Shown piece by piece: positions 1 through 7,257 of a stretch of 12,042 nucleotides of DNA (the stretch's first letter is position 1; every line of letters starts with the position of its first letter). A program made the position numbers and the translations under genes. The notes beneath the pieces were generated by a model. That model was not told the DNA's origin, made no database searches, and was given only the letters and a program-made list of their open reading frames with translations. This stretch comes from Clostridia bacterium (GTDB lineage: Bacteria; Bacillota; Clostridia; Christensenellales; CAG-314). The DNA lies in the NCBI GenBank assembly GCA_017452035.1, contig JAFTNE010000105.1, forward strand, positions 1-12,042, written 5' to 3'.

Positions 1-1
1 A

Positions 2-355
2 AGTCTTTTGCAACCTTCTGCTGACAAAAGCGCAACTGTGCAACAGCCAGCATCAAATGACGTTGCGCCACAATGCTCAACGCAACAGGAGCAAGGTTCG
101 CCCAAGCAACCAACATCTTTGTCAACTTCGCAAACCCCTACTGACAATACCCCTTTGCAAAACACCATTTTGCCAACGGAAACGCCACAGCCCCCTCAAC
201 CACCAACAGCAAACAATAACCAGTCCATCATTGATAAAGCTGTAAATGCCCTGCGTCAAAAGGGGCTAACCAACCCTCGCACTGTCGAAGAACAACGCAA
301 ACTTAACGTTGCTTTGAACAATCTTTTGCAAGCTTGTTGTAAACACAGCTCGTAA
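2..355 (+). CDS. C-terminal part of an unrecognised protein with Gln/Pro/Thr-rich linker (5' truncated)
   Basis: The frame is open from the window's first bases to a TAA at 353-355, so the gene starts upstream and only its last 117 or so codons are visible. A TTG at position 8 is not a convincing start because no ribosome binding site precedes it. The first 70 visible residues are low complexity, rich in Gln, Pro, Thr and Ser, which looks like a disordered linker. The last 45 residues become charged and helix-prone (start QSIIDKAVNALRQKGL, end NNLLQACCKHSS) and may form a small folded tail. I do not recognise a family. The reading is supported by codon structure and by a stop followed by a T-rich spacer, but function cannot be assigned. 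Confidence 0.6.
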   Translation, partial: SLLQPSADKSATVQQPASNDVAPQCSTQQEQGSPKQPTSLSTSQTPTDNTPLQNTILPTETPQPPQPPTANNNQSIIDKAVNALRQKGLTNPRTVEEQRKLNVALNNLLQACCKHSS

Positions 356-360
356 CTGTG

Positions 361-380
361 GCAAAATTTTGCGTTTTTGT
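361..380 (+). terminator. Weak possible terminator after the first gene
   Basis: Five bases after the TAA lies the 12-base palindrome GCAAAATTTTGC (361-372), followed by G and five T. The stem can be only about four pairs with an AATT loop, so it is a poor hairpin. A second small hairpin (396-413, TCCC...GGGA with a bulged G) lies just downstream. Termination here is plausible but not certain. Confidence 0.3.
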
Positions 381-489
381 TAAATTGTTGGAAACTCCCG
401 TTTGACAAAGGGATATCCACACCACAGCACGCCCATACCATTTCTACACGTGCATGTATATTGCTGTGATGTAATATTTTGTCAATGTG

Positions 490-518
490 TTGCATTTAGT
501 TGTCTATTGTGGTAAAAT
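490..518 (+). promoter_or_regulatory. Promoter of the trkA-trkH operon
   Basis: A TTGCAT -35 box (490-495) and a TAAAAT -10 box (513-518) are separated by exactly 17 bases. TGTGG stands directly before the -10, giving an extended -10 of the TRTG type. Transcription would start near 525, leaving a leader of about 50 bases to the trkA ATG, too short for a large riboswitch. Confidence 0.75.
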
Positions 519-574
519 ATACGTTAGGCAATATTTATCATTGCTAAATTTTACCCTTCAAGAAGGATAAATTT

Positions 575-1936
575 ATGAAAATTATTGTAGTGGGCTGTGG
601 AAAAATTGGCAGAACTATAATTGATAGTCTTATCGAAGAAAAGCACAACATTGTTGCTATCGACCACAATCCCAAAGTTGTCGAAACGATAACAAACACA
701 TTTGACGTAATGGCAGTATGTGGTATGGCAACATCCATCGAAATTCTCAACGAGGCAGGTGTTAGCCAGGCAGATTTGTTTATTGCCGTCACACAAAATG
801 ACGAAGTAAACATGCTTGCGTGCCATTTAGCGCACAGCCTTGGCGCAAAGCATACCATTGCGCGTATACGCGAAAGCACCTACAATGACGAAGGTTTGCC
901 ATTTATATCCAAACACCTCAATATTTCCGTTGCTCTAAATCCCGAAAGGCTCACTGCAGAAAACCTGTTCAACCGTTTGCAAATGCCAGCGTCCGTAAAT
1001 GTGGATACGTTTGCTGGACAAAAGATTCAACTTTTGGAAACAACCCTCAAGGAGGACTCCAAAATTGCCGGTTTGACGTTGGCTCAACTGCGCCAAAAGA
1101 GCAACGTTCCATTTGTTGCTTGCGCAGTAAAGCGTGATGACCAAGTGCATATCCCCACTGGACCATTTGTTTTGCAGGGTGGCGACAAAGTTGCATTTAT
1201 GGTAAAGCGCAATGACGCAAACAAATTTTTGCGCTCTATTGGTCTTGTACAAAAACTCACTCGCGACGTTATTGTTTTGGGCGCAAGCACAATTGCCTAC
1301 TACTTGGCAAAGTTGCTCACGGAAAACAATCACAACGTCAAAATTATCGAAAAGGATCCTGCCCGTTGCGCAGAGGTTGCTGAACTATTGCCAGGCTCGG
1401 CAACTATCATTTGCGCAGATGGTTGTGACCAAAACATCCTTTTGGAAGAAGGTATCAAAACAACAGATGCGTTTGTCGCTTTGACGGGACGAGATGAGGA
1501 CAATATACTTGTTTCATTGTACGCAATGCACCAAAACGTGCCAAAGGTTATACCCAAGGTAAACGACTTTCATAAGTACGCTATGGTGGAAAAATTTGGC
1601 CTTCCCACACCAGTTACAGCACAAAAAATCGTAGCAAATATCGTTACGCGCTATGCGCGTGCTTTGCGCAATACTATCGGTAGCGAAATTGAAACGCTAT
1701 ACAGCTTTATGGATGGCGACGCCGAAGCGTTGGAGTTTGCCGTATTGAGCGATAGTAAGCTTATTGGCAAAAAGTTCAAAGAGCTTGTGCTAAAACCCAA
1801 TTGTATTATTGCAGGAATTATCCGTGGTAAGGAAACTATCATCCCCACGGGTGAAGATGCGCTAAAACTTGGCGACCGTGTTATTGTTATTTCTGCTGGC
1901 AAGCGTCTTGTGGACCTTGCAGATATGTTGAGGTAG
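575..1936 (+). CDS. trkA: Trk potassium uptake regulatory subunit TrkA
   Basis: This is the cytoplasmic, nucleotide-binding gating subunit of the Trk K+ uptake system; it assembles as a ring on the TrkH channel. The 453 residues match the usual two-RCK length (about 450-460). The first Rossmann domain opens with KIIVVGCGKIG (GxGxxG at 7-12) and an acidic residue at the end of the second strand (D30). A TrkA-C domain follows at about 145-225. The second Rossmann half starts at 231 with VIVLGASTIA, where the glycine motif is degenerate, and a last TrkA-C domain runs from about 370 to 453. The ATG is set by AGAAGGA at 561-567. The gene ends in TAG four bases before trkH, so the two are co-transcribed. 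NAD(H)/ATP control is family knowledge, not visible here. Confidence 0.95.
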   Translation: MKIIVVGCGKIGRTIIDSLIEEKHNIVAIDHNPKVVETITNTFDVMAVCGMATSIEILNEAGVSQADLFIAVTQNDEVNMLACHLAHSLGAKHTIARIRESTYNDEGLPFISKHLNISVALNPERLTAENLFNRLQMPASVNVDTFAGQKIQLLETTLKEDSKIAGLTLAQLRQKSNVPFVACAVKRDDQVHIPTGPFVLQGGDKVAFMVKRNDANKFLRSIGLVQKLTRDVIVLGASTIAYYLAKLLTENNHNVKIIEKDPARCAEVAELLPGSATIICADGCDQNILLEEGIKTTDAFVALTGRDEDNILVSLYAMHQNVPKVIPKVNDFHKYAMVEKFGLPTPVTAQKIVANIVTRYARALRNTIGSEIETLYSFMDGDAEALEFAVLSDSKLIGKKFKELVLKPNCIIAGIIRGKETIIPTGEDALKLGDRVIVISAGKRLVDLADMLR

Positions 1937-1940
1937 GCGT

Positions 1941-3413
1941 ATGAATATTCGCATGATTTTCAACACGCTGGGTAAAACCTCCTTTGCGCTTGCAGGACTG
2001 TTGCTCTTGCCAATGATTACGTCCATAATTACACAGGATGGTTGCGTGTGGGCATTTGCCATCACAATTGGCATTGCATTGGCAATTGGTATTGCATTGA
2101 TGCTAATTTTCAAGCCACGTCACACGGCAATTTTCTCTCGCGAAGGCTTTGTAATGGTTTCCCTTGTATGGCTTTACTTTTCCCTTGTGGGGGCGTTGCC
2201 ATTTGTAATTAGTGGTGCAATTCCCCACTATATTGATGCTTTTTTCGAGACGGTCAGTGGTTTTACTACTACGGGCGCAAGCATTTTGGCAGGCGCGCAA
2301 ATAGAGGGAATGGCAAAAGGACTACTGTTTTGGCGTAGCTTTACCCACTGGATAGGTGGTATGGGCATCATTGTGTTCGTAATGGTATTTGCCACCGGCT
2401 CGCAAGACCGTAGCATATATATACTTCGTGCAGAAATGCCCGGTCCAACCGTTGATAAACTCGTTCCTCGCGCAAAGGATACAGCAAAAATGTTGTACTT
2501 GATATACACAGGTATGACAGCGTTGCTGGTGGCTTTGCTACTACTTGGAGGGATGCCATTTTTTGACAGCTTGTTGCACGCAGTTGGCACAGCTGGCACA
2601 GGTGGATTTGGCATCAAGGCAGATAGTATTGCATCCTACACCCCCTTCTGCCAATGGGTAATTACCATATTTATGTTTTTGTTTGGCGTAAACTTTAACG
2701 TGTATTGCTTGATTGCTCTTCGCCGTTTCAAGGCGGCGTTTTCCAGCCAAGAAGTGCTAATTTATTTTGGAATTACAGTTATTACCGTTGGCTCTGTTAC
2801 GGCCAACATCTTTGGAATGTTCCCTTACACGCAAAACTTTGGTGATGCTCTTAGATTGGCATCATTCCAAACAATATCTTTCCTTACAACAACGGGCTAT
2901 ACAACAATTCCTTCTTACACAAATATCAATTTTTGGCCAGAGTTAACTAGGACGTTGTTGCTACTTATGATGTTTATTGGTAGTTGCGCTGGCTCAACTG
3001 CCGGTGGATTGAAGGTTTCTCGCGTGGGTATGCTTGCTTGCGCTGTCAAAAAGGAAATGCGCCGACTTTTGCGTCCACGCAGTGCAAACGTTGTCAAGTT
3101 CGAAGGAAAGGTTGTAACAAACGAGGCGTTACAAAGTGTAAGTAGCTACTATATCGTTTATTCGTTGATAACAGTAGTGGTATTTCTTTTGTTGTGTTTC
3201 GATCCAAACCCCGAGTTGGATTTCATTTCAAAAATTTCTTCAACTGCGGCTTGCTTTAACAATATTGGTCCAGCCTATGGCGAAGTAGTGGGTGGATATT
3301 TTGTTTACTCGTATTTCTCGAAGGTGGTATTGTCCATTGCAATGCTATTGGGTCGTTTGGAAATTTTCCCACTTTTGATGCTGTTTAATCCATCTACATG
3401 GAAAAAGCAATAG
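1941..3413 (+). CDS. trkH: Trk potassium uptake channel subunit TrkH/TrkG
   Basis: Membrane pore subunit of the Trk system, 490 residues, close to the usual 480-490. The four pore-loop repeats typical of the SKT family are all visible: ETVSGFTTTGAS (103-114), AVGTAGTGGFG (214-224), QTISFLTTTGYT (310-321) and CFNNIGPAYG (438-447). Each carries the selectivity-filter glycine (G112, G219 or close, G319, G443). The glycine-rich segment GSCAGSTAGGLKVSR (347-361) corresponds to the intramembrane loop that gates the cavity below the third filter. Hydrophobic helices fill the rest, for example 12-30, 35-56, 68-90 and 184-203. The ribosome binding site AGGTAGG (1931-1937) overlaps the trkA stop, pointing to translational coupling. 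With TrkA it completes a K+ uptake system. Confidence 0.95.
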   Translation: MNIRMIFNTLGKTSFALAGLLLLPMITSIITQDGCVWAFAITIGIALAIGIALMLIFKPRHTAIFSREGFVMVSLVWLYFSLVGALPFVISGAIPHYIDAFFETVSGFTTTGASILAGAQIEGMAKGLLFWRSFTHWIGGMGIIVFVMVFATGSQDRSIYILRAEMPGPTVDKLVPRAKDTAKMLYLIYTGMTALLVALLLLGGMPFFDSLLHAVGTAGTGGFGIKADSIASYTPFCQWVITIFMFLFGVNFNVYCLIALRRFKAAFSSQEVLIYFGITVITVGSVTANIFGMFPYTQNFGDALRLASFQTISFLTTTGYTTIPSYTNINFWPELTRTLLLLMMFIGSCAGSTAGGLKVSRVGMLACAVKKEMRRLLRPRSANVVKFEGKVVTNEALQSVSSYYIVYSLITVVVFLLLCFDPNPELDFISKISSTAACFNNIGPAYGEVVGGYFVYSYFSKVVLSIAMLLGRLEIFPLLMLFNPSTWKKQ

Positions 3414-3451
3414 CAGCTCCCCAAAAAAAATCAAACTGAAAATATAACTGC

Positions 3452-3480
3452 AAAAGGAACGATATTTTCGTTCCTTTTTC
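3452..3480 (+). terminator. Intrinsic terminator of the trkAH operon
   Basis: An 11-base-pair stem, AAAAGGAACGA (3452-3462) with TCGTTCCTTTT (3468-3478), encloses a TATTT loop and runs into a T tract. It lies 39 bases after the trkH stop. Confidence 0.9.
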
Positions 3481-3542
3481 TGTAAAAATTGGCAAATTAT
3501 GTTTTTGTTAAATGGCTAAAAAATGTTTTGCCGTGGCGCAAA

Positions 3543-3598
3543 GGATGAATAATTGCTCAATTTGAGGGTAATTTTCTGCAAGAAAGGCTTATTCAACC
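3543..3598. other. Possible folded RNA element upstream of uvrC (three-way junction)
   Basis: GGATGAATAA (3543-3552) and TTATTCAACC (3589-3598) are complementary at nine of ten positions. Between them lie two further small inverted repeats: CTCA-ATT-TGAG (3556-3566) and TTTCT-GCA-AGAAA (3573-3585). Together they can form a closed three-way junction of 56 bases. It matches no riboswitch or small RNA I know, and the strand is undetermined. The spacer 3481-3640 has no credible open reading frame. AT-rich sequence makes chance pairing possible. Confidence 0.3.
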
Positions 3599-3640
3599 AC
3601 TTTTTGCAGTGCGCAGTAGCAAAATAATGTCAAAGGTATT

Positions 3641-3667
3641 CCACAATGGCACAAATTGTGGTACAAT
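3641..3667 (+). promoter_or_regulatory. uvrC promoter (extended -10) with overlapping inverted repeat
   Basis: TGTGG followed by TACAAT (-10 at 3662-3667) is an extended -10 identical in core to that of the GH2 gene. No good -35 is present at the right distance. CCACAAT (3641-3647) and ATTGTGG (3655-3661) form a 7-base inverted repeat with a 7-base gap that ends at the -10 box, a possible operator. The -10 ends only six bases before the ATG, so transcription should begin at or next to the start codon. Confidence 0.6.
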
Positions 3668-3673
3668 GGTAAT

Positions 3674-5503
3674 ATGAAAATGCAAGTAGACCTAAAAACT
3701 AAATTGGCAAATTTGCCAGATGAACCGGGTGTTTACATCATGATGGATGCCGACCAAAACATTTTGTACGTTGGTAAGGCAAAAAATCTCAAAAACCGTG
3801 TTCGTCAATATTTTCACGCATCCACCAACAAAACGGAAAAGGTATTGGCAATGCTTTCGCACGTGGAAGATTTTAGGTACATCATCACTGCAAGCGAAAC
3901 GGACGCTTTGAGCTTGGAAAACACCCTCATCAAAAAGCACACCCCACCTTACAACATTTTGTTAAAGGACGACAAGCAGTACCCATACATCAAGGTGGAT
4001 TTGACTGCCGACTACCCGAAGTTTGTTTCTACAAGAAAGCTACAAAAGGACAAGTGTAGGTATTTTGGACCTATCACGCAGGGGGGCGCAAAGGCATTTT
4101 TGCAAATTTTGGGCACAGCATTTCCTACCATCACTTGCAACTTCAACTTTGACAAACTTCCCAAAAATTTTAGGCCCTGCCTAAACTACCACATTGGTCG
4201 TTGCTGTGCGCCTTGTGTTGGCGCAGTTACCAAGGAGCAGTATCGTCAAATTGTAAATGACGCTGTGCGTTTTTTGAGTGGAGATGACGCTTTCGTCAAG
4301 CAAATCTTGATGGAAAAAATGCTACACGCCAGCGAAAAAATGCAGTACGAGCAGGCGTTACAATACAAACGCTACTTGGAGCTTATCGACAAAATTTCTC
4401 AACAACGTATTGTTGTTTTGAACAAGTTTGTCGACTACGACATGTTTGCCGTGGCAAGCAATGGCAAAAATTGCGTTGTCAACCACACGATGATTCGTGG
4501 GGGCAAGGTTATCTTTGCCGACAACAACGTCGTGGATGACGCCGGCCTTGACGAGGCGCAAACGCTATCCAGCTTTTTAGCAGAGTACTGTGACGTTGTC
4601 AAACTTTGTGGCGAAATCTATACAAATATTCCATTGCCCGATGGCGACAATTTGGCAACACTAATATCCCAAAAGACGCAACAAAAGGTCAGTGTGTATT
4701 GTCCACAAAAGGGAGATAAGCGCAGGCTGGTGGATATGTCCTATCGCAATGCAGTGGAGTATCTCACAAAAAGTCAAACTGCTTTGGACAAAAAGTTCAA
4801 CACAACCCACGGCGCAGTACTTCAACTAAAAGAACTACTTGGTCTCAAAACTTTGCCACAGCGCATTGAGTGCTACGATATCTCTAACGTACAAGGCGTA
4901 GACAAAGTTGCTAGTATGGTTGTGTTTACCAACGGCCAAAAGAATGCAAGTCAATACAGACGTTTTCGCATACAAACTGTCGAAGGCGCAAACGACTTTG
5001 CAAGTATGAAAGAGGTTTTGCTACGACGTTTCGAGCGTCTAAAAGCCGACGACGGTGTGTTTGGCAAAAGCCCCGACCTCATTGTTGTGGACGGTGGTCT
5101 GGGGCAATTGGAGTATGCTCGTCAAGCCATGGAAGAAAGTGGAGTAACCCTGCCACTTGTGTCGCTAGCAGAGCGTTTCGAGTGGGTGTACACACTGGGC
5201 ACTAACGAGCCAACAATTTTGCCACGCAATAGTTTTGCTTTGAATTTGTTGGTAAATATTCGTGACGAGGCGCACCGTTTTGCCATCACTTATTTTAGAA
5301 ATTTGCACAACAAAAACACCATCAAATCGGTTTTACAAGAGGTGGAAGGCATTGGCGAGAAACGCCGAGTTGAGCTGCATCGACACTTTAAAACTATGGA
5401 TAATTTAAAACTTGCAACGGTGGACGAAATTGCCAAAGTAAAGGGTATGACCAAACCAACAGCGCAAAAATTGTACGATTTTTTGCACAAAAACGACAAG
5501 TAA
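3674..5503 (+). CDS. uvrC: UvrABC excinuclease subunit C
   Basis: UvrC makes the two incisions flanking a DNA lesion in nucleotide excision repair. From the chosen ATG the protein has 609 residues, a normal length. The N-terminal GIY-YIG nuclease is at about 15-95: GVY at 19-21, YVG at 32-34, R42 in NRVRQYF, metal-binding E82. A cysteine cluster (C169, C177, C178, C181) is the usual Fe-S ligand region. The UVR motif that contacts UvrB is at about 212-244. The RNase H-like C-terminal nuclease shows D402 (ECYDIS), D473 (VVDGG) and H534 (DEAHRF). Tandem helix-hairpin-helix motifs close the protein (about 555-607). The start at 3674 fits the beginning of homology. An in-frame extension to a TTG at 3656 would run through the -10 box. 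ATG 3680 is an alternative. No Shine-Dalgarno precedes either. Confidence 0.95.
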   Translation: MKMQVDLKTKLANLPDEPGVYIMMDADQNILYVGKAKNLKNRVRQYFHASTNKTEKVLAMLSHVEDFRYIITASETDALSLENTLIKKHTPPYNILLKDDKQYPYIKVDLTADYPKFVSTRKLQKDKCRYFGPITQGGAKAFLQILGTAFPTITCNFNFDKLPKNFRPCLNYHIGRCCAPCVGAVTKEQYRQIVNDAVRFLSGDDAFVKQILMEKMLHASEKMQYEQALQYKRYLELIDKISQQRIVVLNKFVDYDMFAVASNGKNCVVNHTMIRGGKVIFADNNVVDDAGLDEAQTLSSFLAEYCDVVKLCGEIYTNIPLPDGDNLATLISQKTQQKVSVYCPQKGDKRRLVDMSYRNAVEYLTKSQTALDKKFNTTHGAVLQLKELLGLKTLPQRIECYDISNVQGVDKVASMVVFTNGQKNASQYRRFRIQTVEGANDFASMKEVLLRRFERLKADDGVFGKSPDLIVVDGGLGQLEYARQAMEESGVTLPLVSLAERFEWVYTLGTNEPTILPRNSFALNLLVNIRDEAHRFAITYFRNLHNKNTIKSVLQEVEGIGEKRRVELHRHFKTMDNLKLATVDEIAKVKGMTKPTAQKLYDFLHKNDK

Positions 5504-5563
5504 ATTTGTTGCTAATTTGGCTTAAAAAATACCTTTTTACAGTTGTCAAAATCTCTTATATTA

Positions 5564-5600
5564 AACAAAAAAACGGAGCTTTGTAAACAAAACAAGCTCC
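5564..5600. terminator. Hairpin between uvrC and pfp, terminator-like on the minus strand
   Basis: GGAGCTT (5575-5581) pairs with AAGCTCC (5594-5600), extendable by two pairs with a bulge. A run of seven A at 5567-5573 lies on its 5' side, so the hairpin-then-U order of an intrinsic terminator exists on the minus strand. No minus-strand gene is seen near it. On the plus strand, where uvrC needs a terminator, the T tract is missing. Confidence 0.4.
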
Positions 5601-5623
5601 ATCAAAATTAAACAACAATAGGT

Positions 5624-5667
5624 GTGTTGCGCAACACTCAAAGTGTTCACAAAGGTTGCGTAAACAC
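5624..5667 (+). promoter_or_regulatory. Palindrome and partial repeat in the pfp leader
   Basis: The perfect 14-base palindrome GTGTTGCGCAACAC (5624-5637) is followed by GTGTT and a degenerate copy, GGTTGCGTAAACAC (5654-5667). This could be an operator for a dimeric regulator or a leader RNA hairpin. I could not place a convincing promoter for pfp; a weak candidate is TTTTTA / TATATT (5534-5539 / 5557-5562, 17-base spacer). Confidence 0.35.
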
Positions 5668-5719
5668 ACAAACTCACACAGAACTAACGCTTAACACATA
5701 CAAAAATGGGGGTTTAAGT

Positions 5720-6943
5720 ATGAAAAATGTAATAGTGGGCCAATCGGGTGGCCCAACTGCTGTAATAAACGCAAGCTTGTTGGGGGTATATCGCAAGGCA
5801 AAAGAGCTTGGCGCAAACAAGGTGTATGGCATGGTGTATGGTATACAAGGTTTGTTGGAAAAACGCCTTGTTGACTTGGACGAATATCTTGCCGACAGTG
5901 GCAACCAAGAGCTTTTGAAGCGCACCCCATCTGCATTTTTGGGCAGTTGCCGTTACAAACTTCCCGAGCCAGCATTGCATCATCCCACCTACGAAAAAAT
6001 CTTTGCAATTCTGCGTGAGCTGGATATTGATGCTTTTTTCTACATTGGTGGCAACGACTCGATGGACACCATCAGCAAACTGTCTACCTACTCGTGTATG
6101 ACGTACAGCGACACGTTATTTGTGGGTATTCCCAAAACTGTCGACAACGACCTTGCCATCACCGACCACACCCCTGGCTACGGCTCGGCTTGCAAGTACA
6201 TTGCCAACACTTTGAAGGAACTTGTCCGTGATGGTCTTGTGTATCAAAACCCAGTTATTTCCGTTGTGGAAATCATGGGTCGTGATGCCGGTTGGCTTAC
6301 TGCATCTGCCTGCCTTGTAAAGGATGATGACTGTGAAGGTGTCGAGATGATTTTACTCCCCGAGCTAACTGTGGATATCCCCCACTTTCTCCAAAAGGTA
6401 GGTGCAATCGTAAAACAGGGCAAATCGGCTGTTATTGCCGTGTCCGAAGGTATCAAGGTGGCAGATGGTCGTTACGTTTGTCAACTTGCTGACGAAGGCA
6501 CTCAAAAGGACCCATTTGGCCACGTTCGCCTTGCTGGCACGTCTCGTTACCTTGCCGACCTGATAGCCCAAACCTACGGCTGTCGTACAAAAAGTATGGA
6601 ACTGTCTTTCATGCAACGCTCGGCAAGCCATTGCCAGTCACTAACAGACGTTACCGAGGCCGAATCGCTTGGAGCGTACGCCGTGCAACTTGCCTATGAG
6701 GACAAAAGTGGTATTGTTGCAACGCTTGTTCGCACAAGTAACAATCCTTACAATTGCAAGCTGGATTACTCTGCTGTGCATCACGTTGCCAACGCAGTTA
6801 AAAAAATTCCACTTTCTTGGATTGATGGCGAAAACTACCAAGTTACCCAAGAACTTGTTGATTACATCCGCCCTCTTGTGGAAGGCCACCTCGAACCCAT
6901 TTGGGACAAGGGGCTTGCAAAACACTTGATTTTGAAAAAGTAA
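5720..6943 (+). CDS. pfp: PPi-dependent 6-phosphofructokinase (diphosphate-fructose-6-phosphate 1-phosphotransferase)
   Basis: Phosphorylates fructose 6-phosphate to fructose 1,6-bisphosphate; the reaction is reversible when PPi is the donor. The 407 residues begin with the phosphofructokinase glycine loop (GQSGGPTAVIN, 7-17). The donor-choosing positions are of the PPi type: GGND at 110-113, with D113 at the site that is glycine (G104) in the E. coli ATP enzyme, and PKTVDND at 138-144, with K139 in place of the ATP-enzyme glycine. D142 is the expected catalytic base and MGRDAGW (186-192) the sugar-phosphate site. GGGGG at 5708-5712, seven bases before the ATG, decides the start. A GTG at 5624 keeps the frame open but would add 32 low-complexity residues. 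The gene is single, with a leader of up to about 150 bases. Donor specificity is inferred from residues. Confidence 0.93.
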   Translation: MKNVIVGQSGGPTAVINASLLGVYRKAKELGANKVYGMVYGIQGLLEKRLVDLDEYLADSGNQELLKRTPSAFLGSCRYKLPEPALHHPTYEKIFAILRELDIDAFFYIGGNDSMDTISKLSTYSCMTYSDTLFVGIPKTVDNDLAITDHTPGYGSACKYIANTLKELVRDGLVYQNPVISVVEIMGRDAGWLTASACLVKDDDCEGVEMILLPELTVDIPHFLQKVGAIVKQGKSAVIAVSEGIKVADGRYVCQLADEGTQKDPFGHVRLAGTSRYLADLIAQTYGCRTKSMELSFMQRSASHCQSLTDVTEAESLGAYAVQLAYEDKSGIVATLVRTSNNPYNCKLDYSAVHHVANAVKKIPLSWIDGENYQVTQELVDYIRPLVEGHLEPIWDKGLAKHLILKK

Positions 6944-7210
6944 TTTTTGCAACTAACCAAAATTTTGCAACGCACTCGCACGAAACGGATATCACAAAAT
7001 ATTGTACGATACCTTATAATTTAATATCGCATAAAAGTGAAGGTTAAAAGCCCACTTTTGCAGGGCTTAAATATCATTTTAGTGCAGTGCGCATTACTAT
7101 GCGCTATAACCTCGATATTTACGTCTGTACTACCCGTATCAAAATGTGTCAATAGCGTTGTCAAAAAATTGATGGCAATTTTGTTAAAAAAAATAATACT
7201 GTAACAAAAA
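6944..7210. other. Intergenic region with hairpins and an isolated TATAAT, possible small RNA
   Basis: No credible open reading frame lies in this spacer between convergent genes. A perfect TATAAT (7015-7020, plus strand) lacks a matching -35. It is followed by AAAAGTG/CACTTTT (7033-7039 with 7053-7059) and AAGCCC/GGGCTT (7048-7053 with 7063-7068), which share a base and so are mutually exclusive. Next comes the tight hairpin GCGCAT-TACT-ATGCGC (7089-7104). AAAATTG-ATGG-CAATTTT (7165-7182) with a following T-rich stretch may be a weak terminator. On the minus strand two TTGACA boxes lie near 7150-7166 and AAGCCC...GGGCTTTT could terminate. A short RNA on either strand is possible, not shown. 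Confidence 0.3.
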
Positions 7211-7248
7211 AAAGACAGTCAACGTCACGTTGACTGTCTTTCTTATTT
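7205..7248 (-). terminator. Strong terminator of the unknown two-gene unit, probably bidirectional
   Basis: A perfect 14-base-pair stem (7211-7224 with 7228-7241, AAAGACAGTCAACG / CGTTGACTGTCTTT) has a three-base loop. On the minus strand it runs into a T tract (A tract 7206-7213 on the plus strand). It lies 17 bases beyond the stop of the Cys-rich gene. On the plus strand the 3' side is also T-rich, so it may stop transcripts from pfp too. Confidence 0.88.
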
Positions 7249-7257
7249 GAACATTTT

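Noticed and set aside
356..574. c-di-AMP (ydaO-type) riboswitch before the K+ transporter genes
   Set aside because: The promoter at 490-518 leaves only about 50 bases of leader, and the conserved riboswitch core is not seen.
935..1333. Minus-strand 132-codon open frame
   Set aside because: Fully inside trkA on the opposite strand, no ribosome binding site, no motif.
3600..3673. SOS (LexA/DinR) box controlling uvrC
   Set aside because: No CGAAC...GTTC-type palindrome is present; the CCACAAT/ATTGTGG repeat does not fit the known box.
5624..5719. In-frame N-terminal extension of pfp from a GTG
   Set aside because: It starts inside the palindrome, encodes Thr/Asn-rich low-complexity residues before the conserved start, and GGGGG is correctly placed for the ATG at 5720.
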